In this document: piece after piece, positions 51,581 through 59,328 of the stretch
How the letters are laid out: every line of letters starts with the position of its first letter
Position numbering within the stretch: the first letter of the stretch is position 1
NCBI GenBank assembly: GCA_033763735.1
Contig: JANRJY010000115.1
Span: 1-64,000 of the forward strand
Source of the DNA: JANRJY01 sp033763735
Lineage (GTDB): Bacteria > Bacteroidota > Bacteroidia > Cytophagales > UBA9547
Reading direction: 5' to 3'
Length of the DNA: 64,000 nt
Program-made: the position numbers and the translations under genes
Notes under the pieces: model-generated
What the model saw: the letters and a program-made list of their open reading frames with translations, nothing else
Database searches by the model: none
What the model was told of the DNA's origin: nothing

Positions 51581-52075
51581 ATGAATTACACCATTGATGA
51601 CGGTTTTCCTTACTATATCGAATTGGTTGGAAAAGAGGATTACAAGCATTTGTTTGAATCAAAAACATTGTATGACCTGCTCCAACCAATCTCCGAATCA
51701 AAGGCAAACTACCGATATGCTTCCGGCAAATGGAGCATAAAGCAAGTACTCGGGCATGTAACTGATCATGAACGAATTATGATGTATCGAATTTTGCGAT
51801 TTAGCCGTAAAGATACCACACCTTTGCCCGGTTATGACCAAAATGTAATGGTTGATAACAGCAGATTTGATGAAATATCTGTTGCTGATTTGTTAACCGA
51901 TTTCAATAATGTTCGCCAGTCATCTTTGAGCTTTATCAAAATGTTGTCAAACGTACAAATGCAATTAACCGGCAAAGCATGGAAGTATGAACTTACGGTG
52001 GAGGAATTCCTTAAGGCAACCATCGGACATGAACTCCATCATGTACAGGTGTTAAGAGAAAAATATCTTATATGA
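51581..52075 (+). CDS. DinB-family protein
   Basis: 164 residues forming a four-helix bundle. WSIKQVLGHVTDHERIMMYR (about 48-67) and IGHELHHVQVLREKYL (about 147-163) supply the three His metal ligands of the DinB fold. Related proteins act as thiol transferases or damage-inducible proteins. It stands alone. Confidence 0.85.
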   Translation: MNYTIDDGFPYYIELVGKEDYKHLFESKTLYDLLQPISESKANYRYASGKWSIKQVLGHVTDHERIMMYRILRFSRKDTTPLPGYDQNVMVDNSRFDEISVADLLTDFNNVRQSSLSFIKMLSNVQMQLTGKAWKYELTVEEFLKATIGHELHHVQVLREKYLI

Positions 52076-52120
52076 TGCTTTATGATAAAAACGGTGTACG
52101 AAAATATTGCACCTAACGTG

Positions 52121-52576
52121 TTATTTCCTATCGTCAGGAACTAATACTATCGATACAGAATTGACACAATGGCGAGTATTTTTTTTAGTTAAACCCTCTC
52201 CTACAAATACATGACCTAAGTGTGCCTTGCAGTTGGCGCATACAATTTCAGTTCGTTCGCCATCGGCATCGGTATATTTTAAAATGGCACCTTTGATTTC
52301 GTCATCAAAGCTTGGCCATCCGCAATGTGAATCAAATTTGTCGGTCGACCTATACAACGATGCATTGCAACGCCTGCATACATACACCCCTTTGTCATGA
52401 TTATCCACATACTTTCCGGTAAATGGTCTTTCTGTTCCTTTATGTACAATCACCCTTTCTTCTTCAGGTGTAAGTTTATTGTATTTGGTTGGGTCTTTAA
52501 TCAATTGAAGTGTTTGGGCACTGGTTTCCATGGCAATGAATGAAATGAGCAGAAGCAGAAATGAGTTAGTTTTCAT
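52121..52576 (-). CDS. msrB: exported peptide methionine-R-sulfoxide reductase
   Basis: About 151 residues from ATG 52576 (an earlier ATG at 52597 adds 7 residues). Signal peptide to about 21. MsrB core: KLTPEEERVIVHKGTERPF, zinc CxxC pairs (CRRC, CANC), CGWPSF and the C-terminal TRHCVNSVSIVL holding the catalytic Cys. Reduces methionine-R-sulfoxide; the export signal suggests envelope repair. No msrA nearby. Confidence 0.95.
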   Translation of the reverse strand: MKTNSFLLLLISFIAMETSAQTLQLIKDPTKYNKLTPEEERVIVHKGTERPFTGKYVDNHDKGVYVCRRCNASLYRSTDKFDSHCGWPSFDDEIKGAILKYTDADGERTEIVCANCKAHLGHVFVGEGLTKKNTRHCVNSVSIVLVPDDRK

Positions 52577-52650
52577 AATTGTTATTTCATAAACCATAAA
52601 CGAATATTAATTGTTCAAATTGTTTGAAATCAATTAAAGGGTATTAATAT

Positions 52651-52960
52651 AACGTGAGTCGGGATAAAATAATGCTTGATTAACAAACTATGCGCGGTGG
52701 GTTGTCCACGAAAAGAGCACGGACATGCGAATGCATGTAGCGTGAATGTGTGAAGGAATTTTTTTGGCATGGTAAGGTGGATTTGTGCGGCAAAAAAAAA
52801 CTTGGATTTGGTTTTCGTGGTGGGGTTTTTGTTTACTTTTTGACCAAACAAAAAGTAAAAAATTAAGATTAAAATTTTCAATAAATATAATTCGCTAAAA
52901 ATGAGTCATTTAATTCTTTTTCAGTTAATAAAATTTTAAAAACTATCCCGAACTCACGTT
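52651..52960. mobile_element. MITE-like element, copy 2, with 5-bp target duplication
   Basis: 310 bp. Ends AACGTGAGTCGGGATA (52651-52666) and TATCCCGAACTCACGTT (52944-52960) are inverted repeats with one base missing on the left. The duplication AATAT flanks it (52646-52650, 52961-52965). It shares its internal blocks with copy 1 (5605-5883) in the same orientation: GTCCACGAAAAGAGC, TTTTTTGGCATGGTAAGG, CTTGGATTTGGTTTTCGTGG and the TACTTTTTG/CAAAAAGTA stem. It carries an extra 30-35 bases in the left half. Confidence 0.85.
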
Positions 52961-52996
52961 AATATAAATAAATTCAAATTCACATTGTCATATAGA

Positions 52997-53030
52997 CAAA
53001 AACCGATTCTGTGATTTAAGCAGAATCGGT
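52997..53030 (-). terminator. terminator of the SRPBCC gene
   Basis: Perfect 10-bp stem ACCGATTCTG (53002-53011)/CAGAATCGGT (53021-53030) with a 9-base loop. On the minus strand it ends in a T run. It lies 54 bases after the stop at 53084. Confidence 0.8.
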
Positions 53031-53083
53031 AGTATTGCTTTCGATGGTAAGTAATAATTATAGCTTGGCAATTATATTTGCTG

Positions 53084-53572
53084 CTACTTTTGTTCTGCCA
53101 ATTCTTTTAATTTCCTGTTCATATTATTAAATCCGTTCACAGTATTATGATCCAGCATTTTTTTGAACATTGGAACCAATATTCCATTAAATTTTTCACT
53201 GTGAACAAAGGTTGTAGTGCCGTTGCCATTATCAATGAGTTCGAATTTATGTTGACCATCGAATAAACCGGCAAACATTAAGTGACCTAGCCAGCTGAAT
53301 TCTTTATTGGTTACATAAGTGAGCATTTTGGGTTTGAATGTCATTCCTTGAGCATCCGGTGGTTCAATTCTGGCGGTGATTTTATTTCCCACTTGTACTT
53401 GACCTTTAATAGATTTAATGAAAGGATTCCAATTGGGGTAATTTTCAAAGTTTGTAAGAATAGACCAAACTTTATCGGGAGATGCATTAATTAAAATTTC
53501 GGTTTTGATTTCCTTTGCCATGGTATTTACGTTTAAGAGTCCTGTTAGGATAATTGTTGTTAAATATTTCAT
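53084..53572 (-). CDS. SRPBCC (polyketide cyclase/START-like) protein
   Basis: About 162 residues from ATG 53572 with a possible signal (LTTIILTGLLNVNTMA); a start at the inner ATG (MAKEIKTEILINAS) would make it cytoplasmic. The fold is shown by EIKTEILINASPDKVWSILTNFENYPNWNPFIKS (from about 19), SWLGHLMFAGLFDGQHKFEL and the helix MFKKMLDHNTVNGFNNMNRKLKEL. Such proteins bind hydrophobic ligands. It follows a Crp/Fnr regulator gene on the same strand. Confidence 0.8.
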   Translation of the reverse strand: MKYLTTIILTGLLNVNTMAKEIKTEILINASPDKVWSILTNFENYPNWNPFIKSIKGQVQVGNKITARIEPPDAQGMTFKPKMLTYVTNKEFSWLGHLMFAGLFDGQHKFELIDNGNGTTTFVHSEKFNGILVPMFKKMLDHNTVNGFNNMNRKLKELAEQK

Positions 53573-53687
53573 TTGTTTAAATGTTAAATTATGTAGCAAA
53601 GGTCTGGTCAATAAATAACTTTGCTCTTGACATATATCAAGAAATGCAATCCATTTGGAAATTCTAAATAAAGGAAATTGAATAAGG

Positions 53688-54260
53688 CTATAGAAGCTGT
53701 TTTTTTCTGATTCTACTGAATGTTTCAGGAGTCATTCCAAGCATGGAAGCAATGTATTGCAGAGGTACTTGATTAAATAATTCTCTATTGTTTTGAAAGA
53801 AAAAATGGTATCTTTCTTCAGCTGTCATTGATAAATGGCTAAAAATTCTATCTTCCAATATAGTGAAGCATCGTACCAAAAACAACTTTTCAATTTCAGC
53901 CCATTTAGGAACCAGGTCCTCGATTTTTTTATAATCTTCTTTGTTAATTGTGTACAATTCTGTTTCGACCAATGCTTGAATGTTCCACCTTGCGGGAGCA
54001 TTAAATATAAAACTTGATAAGTCCGTTGCAAAATAACCTTTCGTTGAAATCCACTGGGTTATTTCCTTTTCATCGTTATTGACAAATATTCGTAACAATC
54101 CGGATTGAATAAAACTTAATTTATCACATCTGTTATTTGTTTTTAATAAAAAATCACCTTTTTCTAATTTATGTAATTTGAAAAATGAACTGATGGTATT
54201 TAAGTCGTCAGTGTTAACGATTCCAAAGTATGAATTGATATAATGTTCGAGTTCCGTCAT
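53688..54260 (-). CDS. Crp/Fnr-family transcriptional regulator
   Basis: About 190 residues. The N-terminal cyclic-nucleotide-binding-like barrel (about 15-125) contains LEKGDFLLKTNNRCDKLSFIQSGLLRIF; the C-terminal helix-turn-helix EERYHFFFQNNRELFNQVPLQYIASMLGMTPETFSRIRK (from about 150) is typical of the small Crp-like regulators of Bacteroidota. It probably governs the SRPBCC gene (115 bases downstream) among others. ATG 54269 adds three residues. The effector is unknown. Confidence 0.85.
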   Translation of the reverse strand: MTELEHYINSYFGIVNTDDLNTISSFFKLHKLEKGDFLLKTNNRCDKLSFIQSGLLRIFVNNDEKEITQWISTKGYFATDLSSFIFNAPARWNIQALVETELYTINKEDYKKIEDLVPKWAEIEKLFLVRCFTILEDRIFSHLSMTAEERYHFFFQNNRELFNQVPLQYIASMLGMTPETFSRIRKKQLL

Positions 54261-54415
54261 GCATTGCAATCAATGGCAAAATTATTAACTTTAATAAAAC
54301 CATTATTTAATTAATGTCCAATTGTAATTTACATTTATACCACCATGCTTTTTGAATTGCGAGGACATATATCTCGGATTTGGAAATATATTTAAACAAA
54401 TGAATCATTCATAAA

Positions 54416-54769
54416 TTAATTATGATTTAAAATTTCGGCTTTACCATTATCATCACCATAATATACTTCAACATAATAAAATACATTATTCCCGTCTTTG
54501 TCTTTTTTTGATTCAATCAGAGAAACTACATGTTTGCGTACGTTATCGCCATCTTCTGACGCATCATAACCTTCTTTGCTTCCATCAGGAGCGATAAAAA
54601 ATGAACAATGGTTGTTAATTAAGCTTTCGACAATTGGACTTATCAATTGAGCACCATTTTTTGCTTCCATCTTGGATTGATAAATAGCAATAATCTCCAA
54701 GCGGAGTTTTGCCAATGCTGCTTTATCATTGGTAGTTACTATAATAGAATGGTGCCGAGTATTTCTCAC
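54416..54769 (-). CDS. hypothetical protein
   Basis: 117 residues, soluble, no recognised family. A hydrophobic core strand RHHSIIVTTND, then FFIAPDGSKEGYDASEDGDNVRKHVVSLI and YYVEVYYGDD; the C-terminus is polar. It stands alone between a regulator and the P-II/ammonium transporter genes; a 328-base, very AT-rich gap separates it from the latter. Confidence 0.5.
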   Translation of the reverse strand: MRNTRHHSIIVTTNDKAALAKLRLEIIAIYQSKMEAKNGAQLISPIVESLINNHCSFFIAPDGSKEGYDASEDGDNVRKHVVSLIESKKDKDGNNVFYYVEVYYGDDNGKAEILNHN

Positions 54770-55097
54770 TTAATCAATTTTCGAATGCGAAATTAACTAT
54801 TTAACAATAACTTAACCTACAAAAATGTGTTTGTTTATTCTTTTTGTACAAATTCACTGTATTTTTAATTTATAAGTAAATTGTAATATAGGTGCAAAAA
54901 TTAAGTATGTATTACAAAATAATATTCACTTTTACGTTCATGTAATTAAAATTTAAACTGATATTTTAAAAAATATTGTTTTTTATTAAAAAATATCTTT
55001 AAATTTATGACTCCTAATTAAATCTAAATTCATATAAAAAGTCCAAAATTAAAACTTAATTAGCATACATTAATTTTTGGCTACTCTTGAACCTAAA
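54770..55097. other. AT-rich intergenic region upstream of P-II
   Basis: 328 bases of very AT-rich DNA without a gene, likely holding the promoters of the divergent gene and the P-II/amt operon. A TAATTTTTG at 55071-55079 is a near match to the -7 element (one base too long). Confidence 0.5.
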
Positions 55098-55421
55098 ATG
55101 AAAAAAATCCAAGCCATAATCAGAGCTTCAAAATTTGAAGATGTACGTGATGCCCTTCATAAGATAGGCGTGGAGTTTTTTATATTTTATGAAGTTAAGG
55201 GAGTAACCTTTCAAACCGAACAAAAAGGTTCGTATAGAGGATTGTCCATTTATGACTCTGCGGGTTCCATACCAAGGAGAGTGCTAGAAGTAGTAGTGCC
55301 TGAGTCGGATGCAAAGGAAGCAATAAATGTAATCAAAAAATCAGCTTATACCGGTGAAACCGGTGATGGCAAAATATTTGTATCATCAATTGAAGAAACA
55401 CACCGAATAAGCCTTGGATAA
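55098..55421 (+). CDS. glnK: nitrogen regulatory protein P-II
   Basis: 107 residues from ATG 55098 (a TTG at 55077 would add MATLEPK, unlike the family). P-II trimer senses 2-oxoglutarate, ATP/ADP. KKIQAIIRASKFEDVRDALHKIG and the T-loop YEVKGVTFQTEQKGSYRGLS are present, with the Tyr (YRG) at the place of Tyr51, the uridylylation site. The C-terminal YTGETGDGKIFVSSIEETHRI matches. amt follows after 32 bases, so the pair is the usual glnK-amtB operon. Confidence 0.93.
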   Translation: MKKIQAIIRASKFEDVRDALHKIGVEFFIFYEVKGVTFQTEQKGSYRGLSIYDSAGSIPRRVLEVVVPESDAKEAINVIKKSAYTGETGDGKIFVSSIEETHRISLG

Positions 55422-55453
55422 CATTTGAAAATCTAATTAAACCCTAATTAAAC

Positions 55454-56818
55454 ATGGAAAACATAATATCTGATTCCGTAAGCCTGGTAAGTACCGATTC
55501 CACCTTTTATCTAAAATCGGTAATGGATTCGATAACTGCATCAAAGGCAGCTTATTTGCAAGCAAAAACCGAGATAACCAGCAACAGTACCTCCATTAAC
55601 TTGAATGCATTCAAACTTGATAACCTTTGGATGATGATAGCTTCTGCATTGGTTTTTATAATGCACCTTGGTTTTGCTACTTTGGAATCAGGTTTGACAA
55701 GAGCCAAAAATACTACCAACGTATTGTTCAAAAACACGGTGATTCCTGCCATTGGGTTACTTACATTTGCTTTATGCGGATTTGGTCTTATGTACCCGGG
55801 TGCGGAGTTTACAGGTGCATTTTTTGGTTTCAAAGGCTTTGGATTGAACTTGCCGGATGGAGGGGAAACAAGTGCTTATAGCCCTTCATATACTTATTGG
55901 ACTGATTTTCTGTTTCAGGGCATGTTTGCTGCCACATGTGCTACTATAGTATCGGGGGCAGTTGCTGAACGTATTAAGTTAATCAGTTTTATGCTGTTTT
56001 CAATGTTTTTTGTGGCACTGGTTTATCCAATTTTAGGTATGTGGAAATGGGGAGGCGGATGGCTGAATGTAATTGGTTTTCATGATTTTGCAGGCTCTAC
56101 AATAGTGCATTCTATTGGCGGTTGGGGTGCTTTGGCAGGTGTTATTTTACTAGGGCCACGTCTGGGTAAGTTTGAAAAAGGAAGAACCTATCCAATTCCC
56201 GGGCATAATATGACCTCTGCTGTAATAGGTACTTTTATGTTGTGGCTAGGATGGTTTGGTTTTAATGGTGGTTCCGTATTATCAGCCGATGCCGGACTGG
56301 TATCAAAGGTGCTGGTAACTACCTGTATTGCAGCATCAGCGGGTTGTATTGCAGCTACTTTCACTATATTTTCAATCAGCAGAAATTTTGATTTATCCAT
56401 GACCTTAAATGGCATATTGGCTGGTTTGGTAGGTATTACAGCCGGGGCTGATGTAACAGGCGTTTTAGATTCATTAATTATAGGCTTAGTTGCAGGTATA
56501 ATAGTAGTGTTGTCGGTAATTACGTTTGATCGATTAAAACTTGATGATCCTGTAGGCGCACTATCTGTACATTTGGTTTGTGGAATTTGGGGTACCTTAG
56601 CTGTAGGTTTATTTGGATCTAAAGCAGGATTGCAGCAAGTTGTAATTCAATTGATTGGGATAGTAAGTATAGGATTAGCCGCATTTGTTGCCGCTTTTGC
56701 AATATTTTTTATCATTAAATCTACTATTGGAATAAGAGTATCTAAAGACGAAGAAATATATGGTTTGGATGGCGGTGAACATGGCATGGAAGCCTATCCA
56801 GATTTTATGAACAAGTAA
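55454..56818 (+). CDS. amt: ammonium transporter
   Basis: 454 residues with about 11 membrane segments. LWMMIASALVFIMHLGFATLESGL (about 58-82), the twin His region (DFAGSTIVHSIGGWGALAGVIL, about 215-236) and HLVCGIWGTLAVG (about 374-386) are typical AmtB. The N-terminus (about 55 residues before the first helix) is polar without an obvious signal. Co-transcribed with P-II. Confidence 0.96.
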   Translation: MENIISDSVSLVSTDSTFYLKSVMDSITASKAAYLQAKTEITSNSTSINLNAFKLDNLWMMIASALVFIMHLGFATLESGLTRAKNTTNVLFKNTVIPAIGLLTFALCGFGLMYPGAEFTGAFFGFKGFGLNLPDGGETSAYSPSYTYWTDFLFQGMFAATCATIVSGAVAERIKLISFMLFSMFFVALVYPILGMWKWGGGWLNVIGFHDFAGSTIVHSIGGWGALAGVILLGPRLGKFEKGRTYPIPGHNMTSAVIGTFMLWLGWFGFNGGSVLSADAGLVSKVLVTTCIAASAGCIAATFTIFSISRNFDLSMTLNGILAGLVGITAGADVTGVLDSLIIGLVAGIIVVLSVITFDRLKLDDPVGALSVHLVCGIWGTLAVGLFGSKAGLQQVVIQLIGIVSIGLAAFVAAFAIFFIIKSTIGIRVSKDEEIYGLDGGEHGMEAYPDFMNK

Positions 56819-56835
56819 CTTAGCCCCCCTAAATT

Positions 56836-56873
56836 CAGTCCTCAAGTATTTTTTTTGCCTTCCCTGAGGACTG
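56836..56873 (+). terminator. hairpin after amt
   Basis: Perfect 9-bp stem CAGTCCTCA (56836-56844)/TGAGGACTG (56865-56873) with a 20-base loop that includes a run of T. It lacks a T tract after the stem, so its termination is uncertain. Confidence 0.45.
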
Positions 56874-56902
56874 GATTATATTGAACTATTTGATATTAAG
56901 CT

Positions 56903-56933
56903 TTTGAAAAAGTTATAAATGATAGTACTTTTG
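56903..56933 (+). promoter_or_regulatory. promoter of the metal-handling gene cluster
   Basis: TTTG (56903-56906), a 19-base spacer, then TACTTTTG (56926-56933), an exact Bacteroidota promoter. The ATG at 56941 is 7 bases further, so the transcript is predicted to be nearly leaderless. Confidence 0.75.
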
Positions 56934-56940
56934 TGATTGA

Positions 56941-57309
56941 ATGAAAATATTTGCAAGTGTTTTTCTCATTTTTATACTAATGCTCCAGATGAATTTCAAA
57001 TCTGCTTTCATTTTGGCTTGCGAAATGAACAAAACTTTTATTGCTACTAATTTTTGTGTTAATAAATCAAATCCAACATCGTGCTGCAAAGGCAAATGTT
57101 TTGTAAACAAAAGTTTGAAGGCTCAAAATGATTTTGAACGTAAATTACCGATTCAATTAAAAGTGGTTGATGAATTAGTTTTTTTTATGGAATCGAACGT
57201 GGGATTTGAACAAAAGATTTTTCTTTGCAATGAATCACAATCAACAAATCCTTATTTTTTCAAAATATACAAATCACCTTTTTTAGAAATTCTACAACCT
57301 CCTGCCTGA
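56941..57309 (+). CDS. small Cys-rich exported protein (paralogue 1)
   Basis: 122 residues with a signal (MKIFASVFLIFILMLQMNFKSAF). Core motif FCVNKSNPTSCCKGKCF (about 39-55): C-V-N-K-x-x-x-P-x-x-x-C-C-x-G-K-C. The same motif is in the gene at 58682. It is followed by a Lys-rich helix and a terminal QPPA. Cys clustering suggests metal or thiol chemistry; I do not recognise a characterised family. First gene of a four-gene unit with an MbnP-like gene. Confidence 0.6.
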   Translation: MKIFASVFLIFILMLQMNFKSAFILACEMNKTFIATNFCVNKSNPTSCCKGKCFVNKSLKAQNDFERKLPIQLKVVDELVFFMESNVGFEQKIFLCNESQSTNPYFFKIYKSPFLEILQPPA

Positions 57310-57387
57310 TTTTTTGTTATTCAGTCAATTTAACTAAGGACTTATTCCTCAGATAAGTATATTTTAAATAATTTATCATATTTATTA

Positions 57388-58263
57388 ATGAAAGCATTTT
57401 TTAAAATTCGCATTATTTTATTTTTTACCTGTTGTATTTGTTGTCTGCTTTCTTGCAGGCCCAATGACCCTGCCCCAAATAATAATAAAGGTGGGACTAC
57501 CATTACTGGAAATAATATTATAACCATTTCAGGCACTAATAATTCAACTTCAGGAAACACCACAACTGGTACCTATACTTCATCTGGATTAGGCACTTTA
57601 GCTTTCCATTTGCATAATACAATGGATGATCAGGAGTTTGATGAATACAATACCGTATATCAATCATCCGCTGGCAGAAAATACAAATTTACAAATGGTG
57701 AATTTTTTATTTCAAATATTCAATTGACCAAATCCGATGGAAGCATTTATTCAGTAGCAGGAATAATAATACTAAAAACAATAGAAAAAATTACAATTAC
57801 TATTGCAAAAGTGCCTGTAGGAAACTATAAGTCTATTAGCTTTTATGTGGGTTTGGATAGCCTTACCAATGCTTCAAATCCTTCAATAAATGAAAATTTG
57901 AATGTATCAACGATGTGGTATGGAACTACTGCCCAAGCAAAAGGATATATATATTTGAAATTTGCCGGAACTATTGATACCACATCTACAATGGCTGGAA
58001 TTGAAGCCAATATGCAGCCTTTTGAATATAATATTGGCACTTTAGGGGCATATAAAAAAGTACAAATGGGAGAAAAAAACTATACTGTTGTTGAAGACCA
58101 AAAAATGTATGTTCATATGTATTGTAATTACTTGGCTTTATTCAATGGCATTCAGATTAATAAAAGTGCTAATCTGAAAGTGTTAACTCCCGCAGATAAT
58201 ACAACGCAATTGGCAAAAACAATAATTGATAATATTCCAAGTATGTTTAGCTATGAAGAATAG
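57388..58263 (+). CDS. MbnP-like lipoprotein (copper-related)
   Basis: 291 residues. Lipoprotein signal with Cys in LLSC (about residue 28), then a Thr/Asn/Gly linker (about 30-70). The domain LAFHLHNTMDDQEFDEYNTVYQSSAGRKYKFTNGEFFISNIQL (from about 72) is the MbnP pattern, as are VPVGNYKSISFYVGLD and the later NLNVSTMWYG. MbnP-family proteins bind copper or copper-chelator complexes and are linked to copper acquisition. Overlaps the next gene by 11 bases. Confidence 0.75.
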   Translation: MKAFFKIRIILFFTCCICCLLSCRPNDPAPNNNKGGTTITGNNIITISGTNNSTSGNTTTGTYTSSGLGTLAFHLHNTMDDQEFDEYNTVYQSSAGRKYKFTNGEFFISNIQLTKSDGSIYSVAGIIILKTIEKITITIAKVPVGNYKSISFYVGLDSLTNASNPSINENLNVSTMWYGTTAQAKGYIYLKFAGTIDTTSTMAGIEANMQPFEYNIGTLGAYKKVQMGEKNYTVVEDQKMYVHMYCNYLALFNGIQINKSANLKVLTPADNTTQLAKTIIDNIPSMFSYEE

Positions 58264-58669
58264 ATTTCATCTGATATTTCTAGTAATTTATTTCATTTTC
58301 GGAATCGTGATCTTTACTTGCACCAATGATAATAAAGAAGATATCAAGCCTAAAATCAATGACATTTGCAACAAAATAACGATATCATTTAAAAACGATA
58401 TCGTGCCAATATTCAATACGCATTGTATCAATCCAGGATGCCATTCCGGAAATTCACCTCAAAGCAATTTGAATTTGGAATCTGATAAGGCTTATGTCCA
58501 ATTGTCGAGGAAAAGTAGGGGTTATATAGACACACTTGAACCGAAAAATACCGTATTGTATGCATCTTTAACTTCAACGATAAGTCCAATGCCTCCTTCA
58601 GGCAAATTGGATGATTGTACTTTGGCATTATTTGAAAAATGGATGAAACAAGGCGCAAAGAATAATTAA
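58253..58669 (+). CDS. cytochrome-c-like lipoprotein with CX4CH
   Basis: About 138 residues from ATG 58253 (another ATG at 58226 in frame). A lipoprotein or anchor signal (about 5-25, then C in FTCTN). ISFKNDIVPIFNTHCINPGCHSGNSPQ has a C-x4-C-H spacing instead of C-x2-C-H, seen in a set of Bacteroidota exported proteins; covalent heme attachment is uncertain. SPMPPSGKLDDCTLALFEKWMKQGA is the usual C-terminal axial-Met-like region. Co-transcribed. Confidence 0.7.
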   Translation: MKNRFHLIFLVIYFIFGIVIFTCTNDNKEDIKPKINDICNKITISFKNDIVPIFNTHCINPGCHSGNSPQSNLNLESDKAYVQLSRKSRGYIDTLEPKNTVLYASLTSTISPMPPSGKLDDCTLALFEKWMKQGAKNN

Positions 58670-58681
58670 TTACTAAACTAT

Positions 58682-59044
58682 TTGAAAGCAATTCTACCTT
58701 TAGTACTTATTTTTAATGTCCTGTATCACAATACGTTGCGATTGGCAATTGTGGCAAATTATCAATTGCATATCTCTGAAATAACGGAGAAATATTGTGT
58801 GAATAAGTCTAAACCAGAAATGCATTGCAAAGGTAAATGTCATTTGCAAAAAAAATTAAAGCAAAATGATACAGAAAAACATTTGCCAAAATATTTGAAA
58901 AATATGGTGGAAGATTGGTTTATGTTTTCCTACCAAAAAGAGACAGTTTTTGGGGTTGTTTTTCATAAAATATTATATTATCCTTATTTAATTCTTCAAT
59001 ATACAAATAGAATTTTTACCATTTTTCACCCACCTCCGCTTTAA
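58682..59044 (+). CDS. small Cys-rich exported protein (paralogue 2)
   Basis: 120 residues from a TTG at 58682 (no ATG or GTG is available upstream). A hydrophobic N-terminus leads to the same motif YCVNKSKPEMHCKGKCH (about 39-55), the Lys-rich helix KKLKQNDTEKHLPKYLKNM and a terminal HPPPL. It closes the metal unit, 12 bases after the cytochrome gene. Confidence 0.6.
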   Translation: MKAILPLVLIFNVLYHNTLRLAIVANYQLHISEITEKYCVNKSKPEMHCKGKCHLQKKLKQNDTEKHLPKYLKNMVEDWFMFSYQKETVFGVVFHKILYYPYLILQYTNRIFTIFHPPPL

Positions 59045-59328
59045 TTAATTGTATAGGTATACTTTGGAAGGATAAGTATTATTATGAATATTTCTAATCA
59101 CCATTGACAGATTGCTTCATTTCATTTAAAAAACGAATTCGCAATGACATTCTCAACACGTCAATGTGACGTACGAAGCAAACTTAACCTGGCTATATAA
59201 AAAGATGTATCCTACATTTTGTTATCAATTATACAAAATTCATGAGTCTATTGACATTTAAATCATAATCAAATAACAAAACGATTAAGCTATCAAAAGC
59301 TTTATCTAAATATTTAAAAACTTTAAAA
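59045..59328. other. intergenic region with second copy of a short dispersed repeat
   Basis: 284 bases without a gene. AGATTGCTTC at 59109 and TTCGCAATGAC ending at 59148 repeat the ends of the sequence at 46569-46606; interior differs. Contains no obvious promoter for the next gene. Confidence 0.5.

Noticed and set aside
55552..55833. Antisense ORFs inside amt and other long genes
   Set aside because: Out-of-frame shadows of well supported genes.
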